DNA of 64,000 bases from NCBI RefSeq assembly GCF_004210375.1, contig NC_134829.1:29156034-29220033 (forward strand), in the 5' to 3' direction. Shown here in pieces: positions 36,532-47,579 of the stretch. How positions within the stretch are numbered: the stretch's first letter is position 1; each line of letters starts with the position of its first letter. The stretch is from Tachypleus tridentatus. Its lineage: Eukaryota; Arthropoda; Merostomata; Xiphosura; Limulidae. The translations under genes were made by a program, and so were the position numbers. Below the pieces are notes generated by a model. It ran no database searches and was not told the origin of the DNA. It saw only the letters and a list, made by a program, of their open reading frames with translations.

Positions 36532-36754
36532 AGAAAATTGACTAGCTTTTCTAAAAATATACAACCGTATTGGTTTGAAAATTGTCGTTACAGTTTGTCC
36601 ACTTATTCTTAAGGTAACTGATATTCAAGTTAGCTTAACCTGTTAATTTCACCAAAGCAAAATCTATTTCACTCAGATAACACTCTGCATTTTATGAATT
36701 GCTTTACCACATGTGGTCACTTTTAATCTTTTCTTTTTTTTTTTGACTAATCAG

Positions 36755-36869
36755 GAACAAGCTAACTTAGAGATTTGCACCACAATGCGAAGATTAGATG
36801 TGTTTAATGCACGATTCCAGCTTACGTGTATTTTACAGACTGGGAATTCATTACGGATTGATACAACCA
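36755..36869 (+). CDS. Candidate internal exon, 115 nt (unidentified protein)
   Basis: A long polypyrimidine run ends in ACTAATCAG (AG at 36,753-36,754; ACTAA could serve as a branch site). It is followed by an open 38-codon stretch and then by CCA|GTGAGT, a strong donor (GT at 36,870). The peptide reads EQANLEICTTMRRLDVFNAR then FQLTCILQTGNSLRIDTT, which is protein-like in composition, unlike most frames here. I do not recognise the family. The exon would be phase 0 at its start and phase 1 at its end. No partner exon is evident within the window. Confidence 0.35.
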
Positions 36870-37945
36870 GTGAGTTTTCAAATCATTGGATATTTGTGTT
36901 TCTTTTTAATATTTCTGCAAAGAAAACACATTGTACAATACTTACTAGAACAAGTCTTATAAACATAATTTATTTTCGCCCACAATATAGTGCAACATCA
37001 TTAACGAAACATTCTGAGAAAAATTAAAAAAGATAATATATAATAACGCATCAACCACTGTATAATAGTTGTATCCGGGGCCGAAATGGTCTTTAGGCAA
37101 ATACCCCATATAAATATGGGGCCTGCTGAGACATTACAGCTATAGCAGAGGTTGAATAAGTTGGTAAAATGGAAATTTTCATCAGTTTTATTTATGTCAC
37201 AACATAGAAGAATTAAGTTTAAGAATTGTTTATCGCTAGTGTATCTATTTATTATAAAGTACTGTATTATTAATTATTACTAGATTGAATTAACTTACTC
37301 ATAACTCATAAGAATTTGATCCCATTGAAAAGGAATGTTCTGTTTGGGTGGTTTCACCCAATAGGGTTTAGCCGGATGGACTCTAATTATGATTCAAGGA
37401 AGGCTAGAGATTCTAGTAAGTTTTCATATACTTTTTAGTCAAATGGGTTATATTTAATTGACCGAGAAGGATACTTATATAATCAAACATACCGGAAACT
37501 CAAAAAGTTTGTATCTAAAATTAACTGCATGTTTTTTTCATAAAAAGTTATCCATGAGAACCTGCTTTCGCTCGTTGTTAATATCTAAATTAGAAAGACA
37601 TATTCTTAAACAACAACGCTATAATGAAATAATCTACCCAGAACTTTCATCTCACGGATGCATTCGTCTTCGAGACTTTGTGAGTAATATGTTGCATTCA
37701 TGTATAAGAATCAGTGAACTATGGTGATGTCGAACAGTTATCACGTGTCATTTAGTACGTGTTTCCGAAAGGTAATGTTTCTCTTCGCGATAAGACTGCG
37801 TATATCTAATGATGTCAGGTAAAGAGAGAATAAGTTACTTGATTCCTCAAGCATGTTTACAGTCGCTGTACTATATAGGTAGTTTAAAACTACAGTCACT
37901 GTACTATATAGGTAGTTTAAAACCTGTGTTTTGATTATTTTTACT
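36870..37945. other. AT-rich DNA with a 31-bp direct duplication
   Basis: CACTGTACTATATAGGTAGT with its flanks occurs twice at 37,859-37,922. A short palindrome, CCCCATATAAATATGGGG, lies at 37,106-37,123. No gene seen. Confidence 0.5.
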
Positions 37946-38160
37946 TTAATTTAGCAGTGTAAGACTAGAGGGAAGGCAACTAGTCCTTATCACCCGCCAC
38001 CAACTCTTGGGCTATTCTTTTACCAACGAATAGTGGGATTGATCGTAACATTATAACGCCCCTATGGCTGAAAGGACGAGGATGTTTTGGTGTGACGGGA
38101 TTCGAACCCATGACCCTCAGATTACGATTTCAGCATCTTAACCATCTGGCCATGCTGGGC
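37946..38160 (-). repeat. SINE-A (reverse), tail-truncated
   Basis: Head GCCCAGCATGGCCAGATGGT at 38,160 with a full body. The 3' tail part beyond GCTAAATTA is missing. Confidence 0.85.
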
Positions 38161-38922
38161 CTTGTGAATTTTATTTTGTAACTGGATTTGGCATGCTTAT
38201 TTGAAAATTAGATGCGGTTCGTTATATGAGAGAGAGACCTGCTCTCCTGGAAAACAATTTAAATGTCAGCAGGGAACTTCTTTATTCTGATGTAATTTAG
38301 AATATAACAATAAAATAAATTCGCAATTGTTGTTGTACTTCCCATCCACCCTCTTTTTCTCAATTTAAAGCTCACTGTTGTGAATCAAAATTAAATGTCA
38401 GAGTTGTACTTGTTGCAGGTATGTACCTGTGTCTTACATAAATGCTGCTCTTATAATTAGGGATTATCGCTTCTTCACATGAGTTTGTAGTTTGTGTTCA
38501 GTTTGATGCTTGAAATGCTCTCTATATAAAAAACAAAAACTTTAAATAAACTTTTATTTTTAAAGCGAATTGAAAGCATTTACCATAAACAAATAATATC
38601 TTTTTATATTAAACGCACCAAGAGACACGTTATCTGTTTATAAAGATATTTACTAGACCAAGTTTCTTGGTGTAATCGTTACATATTATTCTTACAAATT
38701 ACATAATTTATTGTTTGCAAGATTAAGTCTAACGATTTTTTAAGAAATGCTTTTATAAATATTTGTATTTTATCTAATTAGGTAGAAAATATCAATAGTT
38801 TGATCTTTATATTTTCATCTCTTATTTAGCCCATTATAAAAGTTTGAAACTTTCTCACAATATACAAATAAATGATGACAGAATAATAGTTTTTCATTAA
38901 TGACTGCGTTTATTTAACATTT
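38161..38922. other. AT-rich DNA, nothing recognised
   Basis: No supported feature. Confidence 0.5.
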
Positions 38923-39165
38923 GTTTTTGCAAAGCTTCGCAAAAACTATCTATGCATAGCTGTCACTAATATGGAGTTCATAGGTTAAAGGTAAAGCAGC
39001 TAGTTAATAACACCCACTGCTGACCATCGGGTTACTCTTATCTAATCAAATAATGGGATTTGAAGGTAATTATTATAATACATTAATGACCTTAAGGTTC
39101 TCATTTGCGGCAACAGATTGTAAACCGTGCATCCTCTGGTTCAGAGACTGTGTCAACCACAAAGC
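38923..39165 (-). repeat. SINE-A (reverse), heavily decayed
   Basis: Order of weak matches: tail CGCAAAAACTATC, AGCAGCTAGTTAATAACACC, GGTTACTCTTATCTAATCAA, ATAATGGGATTTGAAGGTAA. Head region uncertain. Confidence 0.5.
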
Positions 39166-39341
39166 TAGCTTTAGCCTCTCAACGAATCAGAATGCGATTT
39201 GAAGAAGTTGGTAATAAGCCACGCTTTTTAGAAACTTTAACAACATTTTATAACATACACGTTTTGCGACATTTTTTCTAAGCATTTTTTAAAAAATAAG
39301 TTTTTCTGGCATATATTTAAAAATGCTTTTGTTGCGTCTTT

Positions 39342-39405
39342 TCCAGCAGAGGTCGCCAGCCCAATGTGTAACTTTGTGGTTAATTCCAAATTAAACCAAA
39401 AAGAA
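39342..39405 (+). repeat. SINE-B tail fragment
   Basis: GCCCAATGTGTAACTTTGTG then GTTAATTCCAAATTAAACC matches the 3' part of SINE-B at 62,392-62,430. Confidence 0.5.
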
Positions 39406-39516
39406 TTTCGTGACGCTTCTAACAAACAAAGTTTATATTGCTTCTTCTAATCAGATTTTGTAGTATTTCTTTCGGAATCACCTTTTTTCAAATCAATGTT
39501 TGCTTGTATCGTATCT

Positions 39517-39950
39517 TTCAAACAGTTTTTGTAGTGTTTCTTTCGAACAGTTTTTGTAGTTTTTCTTCCAAGCAGGTTTTGCAGTGTTTCTTCTTGACAT
39601 TTTTGTAGTGTTACTCTCAAACAGTTTTGCAGTTTCTTCTAAACAGTTTTTGTAGTGTTTCCTCCAAACAGTTCTTCTAGTGATTTTCCAAACAATTTTT
39701 GTAGTGTTTTTCCAAACAGTTTTTGTAGTGTTTCCTCCAAACAGTTCTTCTGGTGATTTTCCAAACAATTTTTATAGTGTTTTTCTAAACGATTTTTGTA
39801 GTGTTTTTCCAAACAGTTTTTGTAGTGTTTTTCTAAACGATTTTTGTAGTGTTTTTCCAAACAGTTTTTGTAGTGTTTTTCCAAACAGTTTTTGTAGTGT
39901 TTCTTCCAAACAGTTTTTGCAGTGTTTTTTTTACAAATAGATTTCGTAGT
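39517..39950. repeat. 24-bp minisatellite with variants
   Basis: About 17 imperfect units built on CAAACAGTTTTTGTAGTGTT plus 4 bp, with insertions in the first half and clean 24-bp spacing from about 39,700 on. Because 24 is a multiple of three, several overlapping frames stay open on both strands (for example KHYKNCLE repeated on the minus strand). These frames are by-products of the repeat, and I see no start context or exon signal to call a gene. Confidence 0.85.
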
Positions 39951-40149
39951 GTCTCTTCAGTGATTTTGTTTGATTGGCAAAAGTTAATTAAAAATATCCA
40001 AGTCACTGAAAGCTTATACCATTATCAGAACTCGTATTATAGGAAGAGCGTTGAAAGCCTATTGTTTCCAAATGAAATACTTTGGCAAACAGTTATCAGT
40101 TTCATTGAACAAGCATTAACCAAGGACTAGTAAAGTATTACTTGTGAAA

Positions 40150-41578
40150 CATAGGCGGTATTTACCACATTAGCGTTGTATTGTAAAGTCCTACGTTATG
40201 TCAAGGAACCACATTTCACTAAGTAATTTGATAGAATATTTGATGGTCTGAGAGATTTTACACGGTTTGTTTAATAACTAATTATTGATAAATTAATCTT
40301 TATGTACAGAAAGGCTACTTAAATTAAATTTGCAGAGACTTTACACTAGATATTTAATGTTTAACTTTAAAGAAATTGAAAACTAGTGCTTGATATTTGA
40401 TTGTAGAAAGAGTTAACACTAATTATTTAGTGTTTAATTCTACGGAAACTAGTCTCTAATACATTCTTATTCGAGAGACGTAAACTCATTACTAACAACT
40501 AAAATAACTAATGCAGTCTTGTTCTAACGTATACAAACTCAGCATTATTAAAACCTATCATGAATAATACAGTATTATTGTGAAATGGTAAGCTCATATT
40601 AATAATTACAACAAATAATAAAGTATCGTGTCAGAGTGGGTAAGCATATTATTAAGAACTATAATAATTAAATACTATTTCATAGTGCACAAGCTTGCAG
40701 AGAACAAGAGCAACAATTATTATCACCGATTAACTTGTGTACAAAAGTTTTGTTGTAGTTTCAGTAAACTTATTATCAGTAACTTTCATTTGTTTAATCA
40801 GTCGCAGGTATAAAAAGTGTCTCTGCTGTGGCTTAATAAGTCCTGGTGCTGTTCGAGAGGCTTCTTTGTCACTAGATGTAGAACAAATATTTGTTCTTCT
40901 TTATTTTCATTCGTCAGTTCTTATAACAAAGAAAACAATCATGAATTGTGTCTTTGTGTACATAGTGTTAACCACTATCACGCATAGAAAACTAGTGTTG
41001 TATTGTAACTCAATACGTTAGTCAGAGAACTGTATTTTACTAAGTAATCTGATATAACAGTTGGTGGTTCGAGGGACTTTACACTGTTTTTTGACAACTG
41101 ATTGATGGAAAACTGAAAATAGCTGTTCGATGGTTATCTGCTGGGAGAATACTAAAATTTAAATGTGCAAAGTCTAGACACTGGTTGTGTAATGTTTAAC
41201 TCTACAGAAATTACACATCATTTAGTTAATAGTTGATAGTAAAAAGAGATAACATTAGTTGTTTAAAGCTCAACTCTTCACGTATTCACGTATTAAACGC
41301 TGGTTGGTTAGTATATAACATGTATAGTGGAAAGAGGGATAGCATTAGTTGTGTAATGTTTAGCTTGCACGCTTGTTGCTTGATTTTTGATAGTAGAAAA
41401 AATCGACACTTGTTGTCTACATAACTACATAAATAACTGTAGATATTTTCACGCTAGTAGCTTAACGTTTAACAGTTGAAAGAGTTAATACTAATTATTT
41501 CATGTTATCCCTACAGAAATGGGGCACTAGTTGATTAATATTTGAATATGGAAAACGTTAACACTAGTTGTTAATATA
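40150..41578. repeat. Decayed tandem repeat region (left of Tc1)
   Basis: Related phrases recur out to the transposon: GTTAACACTAGTTGTTTAAT, GTTTAACTCTACAGAAA, TTGATAGTAGAAAAA. Larger blocks also match, for example 40,175-40,270 with 40,993-41,085 (TTGTATTGTAA, ACTAAGTAATNTGATA, GGGACTTTACAC). Period roughly 65-80 bp with heavy decay. Two short plus-strand frames here (40,628-41,021) are not convincing genes. Confidence 0.65.
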
Positions 41579-41580
41579 TA
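41579..41580. other. TA target-site duplication (left)
   Basis: TA precedes CAATCATGTGAAAAAGTTAG. The matching TA is at 42,975-42,976. Confidence 0.9.
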
Positions 41581-42974
41581 CAATCATGTGAAAAAGTTAG
41601 GGTACCCTATGAAAGCCTGTGTATTTGTGTATTTCTGGATATATAGATATTTAATCTCAATTTCAACAATACTGAGATATTATATACTAAACAATTAAAA
41701 CTGAAAAAAAGACTTTTCGAAATCTTCTGTAAAATAATTTTACAAAAATGCATATTCTAACTGAGGAAAAAGTTAGGACACCCCAAATTTATTCCCACTT
41801 AAAATGGCTCAACTAACACACAGGTGTATCACACCAGGTGCACATGATTAGAAGATAATAACCCAGCATTTTGAATGAGGCTTGTTCTATTTAAACCTCA
41901 GACATTTAGTTTGGTGTGCTCCTGACTGTTGAAGATGGAGTAAGCACCATGGTGAGAGCAAAAGAGCTGTCTGAGGCCTTCAAAAATAAAATTGTAGCAG
42001 GTTCTGAGTCTGGTAAGAGATTCAAAAATACCCCAAAATATTTTGAAATCAGCCATTCCACTGTCCGGAAAATAGTCAACAAGTGGAGGCCTTTCAAAAC
42101 AACTGTCAACATGCCCAGTTCTGGTCGTCCAAGCAAGTTCACCTCGAGAGCAAACCGCAAGATGCTAAAAGAGGTCTGCAAACACCCTTACATGTCACCG
42201 CGGAACCTACAGCAGGCTCTGGCTATCTGGCTATTGTGGATGTGAAAGTGCATGCCTCTACAATCAGAAAGAGACTGCACAAGTTTAATTTGCATGGGAG
42301 GTGTGCAAGGAGGAAACCCTAAAAGAAACATCAGACTGAAGTTTGCCAGAGAAAATGTAGACAAAGACCAGGACTTTGAATAATGTTCTTTGGACAGATG
42401 AGTCAGTCCAAAATTGAACATCTCACAGTGGCGTAAATCAAATACAGAATTTCTTCACTGTGAAGCATGGAGATAGAAGTGTCATGGTTTGGGGCTGCTT
42501 TGCTGCAGCAGACAACTCACAATCATAGAATCCACCACGAATTCTACTGTGTATCAGTCTTGAGGATCATGTGAGACCAGTACGAGAATTAAAGCTGAAG
42601 TGGAACTGGACCCTGCAACACGACAATGACTCAGATGGCTACAAGAAGCTGGCTCTAAGAAATACTGGTCTTAATCCAATTGAGAATTATTTCAGCCATC
42701 TCACAGGGGTAACACTGGTTATGTCAGAGACTGGTAGATGGCTGTCTAACTTTTCCTCAGTTAGAATATGCACTTTTCCTCAGTTAGAATATGCATTTTT
42801 GTAGAATTACATTTACAGAAGATGTTGAAAAGTCTTTTCTTCAGTTTTAATTGTTTATTTATATTCCTATAATCTCTCAGCATTGTTAAAATTGAGATTA
42901 AATATCTATATATCCAAAAATGTTACACAAATACACAGGCTCTCATAGGGTATCCTAATTTTTTCACGTGACTG
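41581..42974 (+). mobile_element. Tc1/mariner element, 1,394 bp, both ends present, inactive
   Basis: Terminal inverted repeats run about 200 bp (41,581-41,783 and about 42,755-42,974). The outer ends read CAATCATGTGAAAAAGTTAG on the left and CAGTCACGTGAAAAAATTAG as the reverse complement of the right. An inner direct copy of the GAAAAAGTTAG motif lies at about 41,768 on the left and in inverted form near 42,756-42,765 on the right. This is the IR/DR layout known from the Sleeping Beauty/TcB branch. TA flanks both sides. The right inner end has a 26-bp duplication (TTTCCTCAGTTAGAATATGC twice, 42,753-42,800). The transposase inside is broken. It is inserted in the decayed tandem repeat of 40,150-43,200. 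Confidence 0.93.
41949..42700 (+). pseudogene. Tc1-type transposase pseudogene
   Basis: The first part is clear: ATG at 41,949, MVRAKELSEAFKNKIVAGSE, a helix-turn-helix with HSTVRKIVNKWRPF, and the linker PSSGRPSKFTSRANRK. The frame then shifts near 42,190-42,240 (the frame with HASTIRKRLHKFNLHGR continues one phase over) and stops follow. WTDES (first catalytic D, 42,397-42,399), VMVWGCFAA (42,481-42,507), LQHDND (second D, 42,622-42,624) and NPIEN (E, 42,682-42,684) are all still visible. The second D to E distance is only 20 residues against 34 in the family, so about 14 codons are missing there. Confidence 0.9.
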
Positions 42975-42976
42975 TA

Positions 42977-43200
42977 GACGAATAAAACAAACCACGAGTG
43001 AAGTATTTAATGTTTAAACAAAACATCGATTGTTTGACTGTAGAGAGATCAGACATTACTTATTTAATATTCCACTCCAATATATAAAATATATATATAT
43101 TTTATATAGTTCTTAAATGTTTAACTTCTGTGACAGTCGACACTTGTTATTTATTGTTAAACCTCCAAGCAACTATTATTAATCTTTTAGTCATAGACAG
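42977..43200. repeat. Decayed tandem repeat region (right of Tc1)
   Basis: GTATTTAATGTTTAAACAAA, TTGACTGTAGAGAGATCAGA and TTAACTTCTGTGACAGTCGA continue the style of 40,150-41,578. It includes an AT palindrome (TATATAAAATATATATATAT) at 43,082-43,110. Confidence 0.5.
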
Positions 43201-43712
43201 CAATAAACGTTAATCGCACCGAAACTTGAGTGGACAGTTTAGTTATTGTTGAAGTTTCACACGCTTTTGGTGCAATTATTAGAGTCTGCAACAGGTGTCG
43301 GATGTTGATGTATCTTACTGTAGTTGATCTTTCTACCTAAACAGCTGCCAGAGAGTTGAGAGTTGTGTTATAAAAGAAAATTAAAATAACTTAGGCTAAT
43401 TCAGTCTATTTTTAATATATTTAGTAATTGTTTGATAAAAGATAATTTGGTCTATTGTTTGACCAAAGTTAATAAAAAAGAGACCTTTACATTCCAGATA
43501 TATATATATATATTAAATTTACTCTAACGTTTCGTCTTTGCGGCAGGGTTAATACAGATAACTATTTGACATTAGAATATTCATTGGATTATGAAACTGC
43601 TTGTGATGTTTTATTTCTCTAATATATCGTAAGGCCTTTAACGTTTTTAACACTAATAATAAAGTTTGTATCCTGTCCACGTATTTCTGATTTTTAACAG
43701 CTTCTACTTTCT
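43201..43712. other. AT-rich DNA, nothing recognised
   Basis: A (TA)n run at 43,499-43,513; otherwise nothing. Confidence 0.5.
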
Positions 43713-43990
43713 GTTTGTGGTTTGATTTGAATTTCGTACAAAACTACACGAGGGATATTTGTGCTAGCTGTCCCTAATTTAGCAGTGTAAGACTAGAGGG
43801 AAGGCAGATAGTCATCACCACCCACCACCAACTCTTGGGCTACTCTTTTACCAACAAATAGTGGAATTGACCATAACATTATAATGTCCCTATGGCTGAA
43901 AGGGTGAGCATGTTTGGTGCGACCAGGATTCGAACCCGTGATCCTCAGATTATGAGTCTAATACCTTAACCCACATGGCCATTCTGGGCC
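43713..43990 (-). repeat. SINE-A (reverse)
   Basis: Full-length: head GGCCCAGAATGGCCATGTGG at 43,990, B box on the minus strand GGGTTCGAATCCT, tail near 43,715. Confidence 0.9.
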
Positions 43991-44610
43991 TATACAATTT
44001 TTGAAACATTTCTACTCCTTGAAATTTCGCTGTATTTAAGCCTTTTATATTGCCTCTTCTACAATTTGGAATTGGATTATAGTCGCCAAAATATAATTAT
44101 TTTTACAAATTAAAATTTTTACTCAGGTGGGTAAATTACCTGTTCTTAAACCATCAAATTCAGGAATGTCCTGTACCTTACTTCCAATACATCTTCAATA
44201 TGTGATATCCCCATATTCTTATCATTTTGTGCGTTTTGCATCTCCATAACGCTTCAACGTGTGTATAAAACACACACGTCAAAGTTTAAGACCTGAATAG
44301 TTCGGTGTATTTCCTACATGAGTCAAATTTTATTCAAAACAAATTGCTAATAATTTTCTTCACTTCGTACAATCAGTTTACGTATTATTAAAAACCATAG
44401 AACATGAGTCAAATTAAAATATTTCCTTCACAATTACAACAACTCATTTTCAACATTCATCACTATTATCACCTCCATAAATCTTGCTTGTCCTGTGTAT
44501 GGTTGCACTCCCACCCCTCTTTTTATGTACCTGTTCATAGAGGTTAAGAATGCTTCACCCGTGGTGGTTGGTGATTCAAATTCAGCTGAATCTTCAACTA
44601 CACCTAACAC
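43991..44610. other. AT-rich DNA, nothing recognised
   Basis: No supported feature before the minisatellite. Confidence 0.5.
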
Positions 44611-45340
44611 TAGGTCCTCCTATAAACGTCACTTTCACCACTACTCTCTTCTAAGGCTCTTGCAGATGTCTAACAATAGATCTTTCTCTCACCACTGTTT
44701 TATCCACTGCTCTTCTTTGAGGTTCCTGATGATGTCTAACAATAGATCCTTTTCCTCACCACTGTTTTATCCACTACTCTCTTCTGAGGTTCCTAAAGAT
44801 GCCTAACAATAGATCCTTCCTCACCACTGTTTTATCCACTACTCTCTTCTGAGGTTCCTAAAGATGCCTAACAATAGATCCTTTCCCTCACCACTGTTTT
44901 ATCCACTACTCTCTTCTGAGGTTCCTAAAGATGCCTAACAATAGATCCTTTCCTCACCACTGTTTTATCCACTACTCTCTTCTGAGGTTCCTAAAGATGC
45001 CTAACAATAGATCCTTTCCCTCACCACTGTTTTATCCACTACTCTCTTCTGAGGTTCCTAAAGATGCCTAACAATAGATCCTTTCCCTCACCACTGTTTT
45101 ATCCACTACTCTCTTCTGAGGTTCCTAAAGATGCCTAACAATAGATCCTTTCCCTCACCACTGTTTTGTCCACTACTCTCTTCTGAGGTTCCTAAAGATG
45201 CCTAACAATAGATCCTTTCCCTCATCACTGTTTTATCCACTACTCTCCTCTGAGGTTCCTAAAGATGCCTGACAATAGATCCTTTCCCTCACCACTGTTT
45301 TGTCCACTACTCTCTTCTGAAGTTTCTGAAGATGAGCAAA
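44611..45340. repeat. 67-bp minisatellite, 11 copies
   Basis: Unit runs CTCTTCTGAGGTTCCTAAAG, ATGCCTAACAATAGATCC, TTTCCCTCACCACTGTTTTA, TCCACTA. The GATGCC landmark recurs at about 44,667, 44,734, 44,801, 44,866, 44,933, 44,999, 45,066, 45,133, 45,200, 45,267 and 45,334. Central units are nearly identical and outer units diverge, as expected for a slippage or unequal-exchange array. The 67-bp length breaks any reading frame. Confidence 0.95.
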
Positions 45341-45387
45341 CTATATCTTCATCATCAAAGATGTTTTCTCCATTACTAGTTTACATG

Positions 45388-45519
45388 TCCCCCGCCAGTA
45401 CAGTGGTAAGTCTACAGATTTACAATGCTAAAATCAGGGGTTCGATTCCCCTCGGTGAACTCAGCAAATAGCCCATTATGACTTTGCAAAAGAAAAGACA
45501 CACACACACACACACACTA
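45388..45519 (+). repeat. SINE-C (forward) with (CA)n tail
   Basis: CAGTGGTAAGTCTACAGATT, B box GGGTTCGATTCCCC, TGAACTCAGCAAATAGCCCA, then a (CA)n microsatellite at 45,497-45,519. Degenerate 67-bp units resume right after it (ATTCCTGAAGATGTCTAGCA at 45,520), so it inserted in the edge of the minisatellite. Confidence 0.85.
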
Positions 45520-45600
45520 TTCCTGAAGATGTCTAGCACTAAATCCTCCTCTTCTCAATTTCTGCTTTCCACATTACTATCCTCTGAGCTTCTTGAAAAT
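45520..45600. repeat. Degenerate minisatellite unit after SINE-C
   Basis: CCTGAAGATGTCTAGCACTA and CCACATTACTATCCTCTGAG are decayed versions of the 67-bp unit. Confidence 0.65.
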
Positions 45601-47026
45601 AGACCTGTATGTTTGTGACATTCTTGATCATCAGGAGGAAGAAATATTTTCAGCTTTTTTCTCGTTTTCGGAAACAGTTTTTTATTATTGCAGTAAACAA
45701 GGGGTAATATATTCTTACTTGAATTAGATACTTTTTGCTGAATGCTAGGAATGTGTGGAGTTTAAAGTTTATTGTTCTCTTGAGCATAATTGGGTGTTTG
45801 CGTTGAAACGTGTACAGATTATTTATATCCGATCATTTTTTCTTTATTTTATTACATTATTATAGTAAATCACGTACTCGTGCACTAAATAGGTTGTTAT
45901 CAAGTTTATCAATAAACAGCACGAAGGTTCTCAATTAACGATCAAGAATATCCTGTAGTAACGTTGTTGCAACCACTATAAGATAAAGCATGCCTGTAAG
46001 TATCGTCAGCCATGTCTGTATACTGTATAGAACAGACATGTTACGTATTATAATTTATCTCGAACGAGTCTCAAATTTATTATGTTACGTACATTAAATA
46101 TTACAATCTCAAAGAGCCGGAATTCTTATTCCAATTTAGAAGTTAATTGACTGTGAATAGGTATTAAATTTATAATTAATGCCAAAAGAATTGATACACA
46201 CAATTTTCTTTCTTTCTTTCTTAACACAAATATATTTTAATATACAAACAACAGTACAATTTATAATAACGGTTATTACAAATAGTTATAACCAAAAATG
46301 ATTTATATACATAATTTTTATAAACTTGCAAACAATACTGACTGTTCTATCTGATTTGAAACTATCTTTTATTGATGATTCGCTCTCCATGAACCGTTGA
46401 TAAAATATGCAGTTAATACACAGGTACACTTTTCTGGACGACAAGCTAGCTCTTAATCTTGGCTGGTTTTACACGGTTTACAAGCTCACTTTTGACTGAA
46501 GAAGATATCTAATGCCCTATTTGAAATACTAACGTCCGAAGTTAATTCACCAAAGTCAAACGGTTTGTAATATTTGAAGTATATAAACGTTCCTAGTCAA
46601 TTATCTGTAATTTTCTGACTAATAAGTGTTTATCACAATTATATCTTCCGAGGTTTATAGTATACTGAATGTAGCAGCAACCCAACAATATTAACCTGTC
46701 TTTCCTCGTGTTGCGATGGTTATCTTTTATACTCATTAGGAGATATTACAGAAAACTCAACTGACAATAATACTAGCAGTCTCTATTATTTTACATACAC
46801 AAGTAGTACGTTGTTAATTATTGCGCTCGAGAATCTTCTACAAATTCAGGAAACAGGCAGGAATTTCGTAATACACAGTTAGCAATATACGTTACATGCA
46901 TTTCTATGTATGAATTAAACTGAAACAAACAAAAATATTAAAATAAATTTATGGCAAACAAAGATAAGGACCAAATTGTTCTTGAATCCAAAAAAATTTG
47001 ATTAATTTTTTTAAATATCAACCTGA
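45601..47026. other. AT-rich DNA, nothing recognised
   Basis: A short (TTTC)n run is at 46,207-46,222. No gene or mobile element seen. Confidence 0.5.
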
Positions 47027-47255
47027 ACATTAAACAAGTGTTAAGTGCTTTTATCAAACTCATTGTTAACAAAGTGTCCAGTCTTAAGAAATATTAAGTT
47101 GGAAAACAAACAAGTGTTAAGTGCTTTTATCAAACTGGATGTTAACCAAGTGTCCAGTCGTAATAAATATTAAACAAGCGTTAAGTGTTTTTAACAAAAT
47201 GAACGTTAACCAAGTGCCAGACCTCAATATCCAACTGAACTTATTAAACATGTGT
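47027..47255. repeat. Three-copy tandem repeat, 63-77 bp
   Basis: AACAAGTGTTAAGTGCTTTT begins at about 47,033 and 47,110, with a third variant at 47,173. Each is followed by CAAACTNNNTGTTAACNAAG and TGTCCAGTC. Confidence 0.85.
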
Positions 47256-47318
47256 TGTTTGGTATCGTTATTAAATTGAGCGCTAAACAAATATTAAGAA
47301 TCATGCAATATTGAACCG

Positions 47319-47579
47319 GGCCCGCATGGTCAGGTAGGTTAAGGCGTACGATTTGTAATCCGAGGGCCGCAGGTTCAAATCCCTGTGACACCTGACATGC
47401 TCGCCCTTTCAGCTGTGGGGACGTTATAATCCTACGTTTAATCCCACTATTCGTTGGTAAAAGAGTTAGCGGTGGGTGATGATGACTAGCTGCCTTCCTT
47501 CTAGTCTTACAATGCTAAATTAGGGACGGCTAGTGCAGTTGGTCCTCCTGTAGCTTTGCACGAAATTCAAAACAAACCA
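47319..47579 (+). repeat. SINE-A (forward)
   Basis: Head GGCCCGCATGGTCAGGTAGG, B box AGGTTCAAATCCC, body with a short loss near 47,462, tail AAAACAAACCAA. Confidence 0.88.

Noticed and set aside
39493-40130. Repetitive peptides over the 24-bp minisatellite as real genes
   Set aside because: Frames stay open on both strands at once, as expected from the repeat. No start context or splice signal found.
44495-45471. Plus-strand frames over the 67-bp minisatellite
   Set aside because: The unit is not a multiple of three, so the frames are by-products of the tandem repeat.
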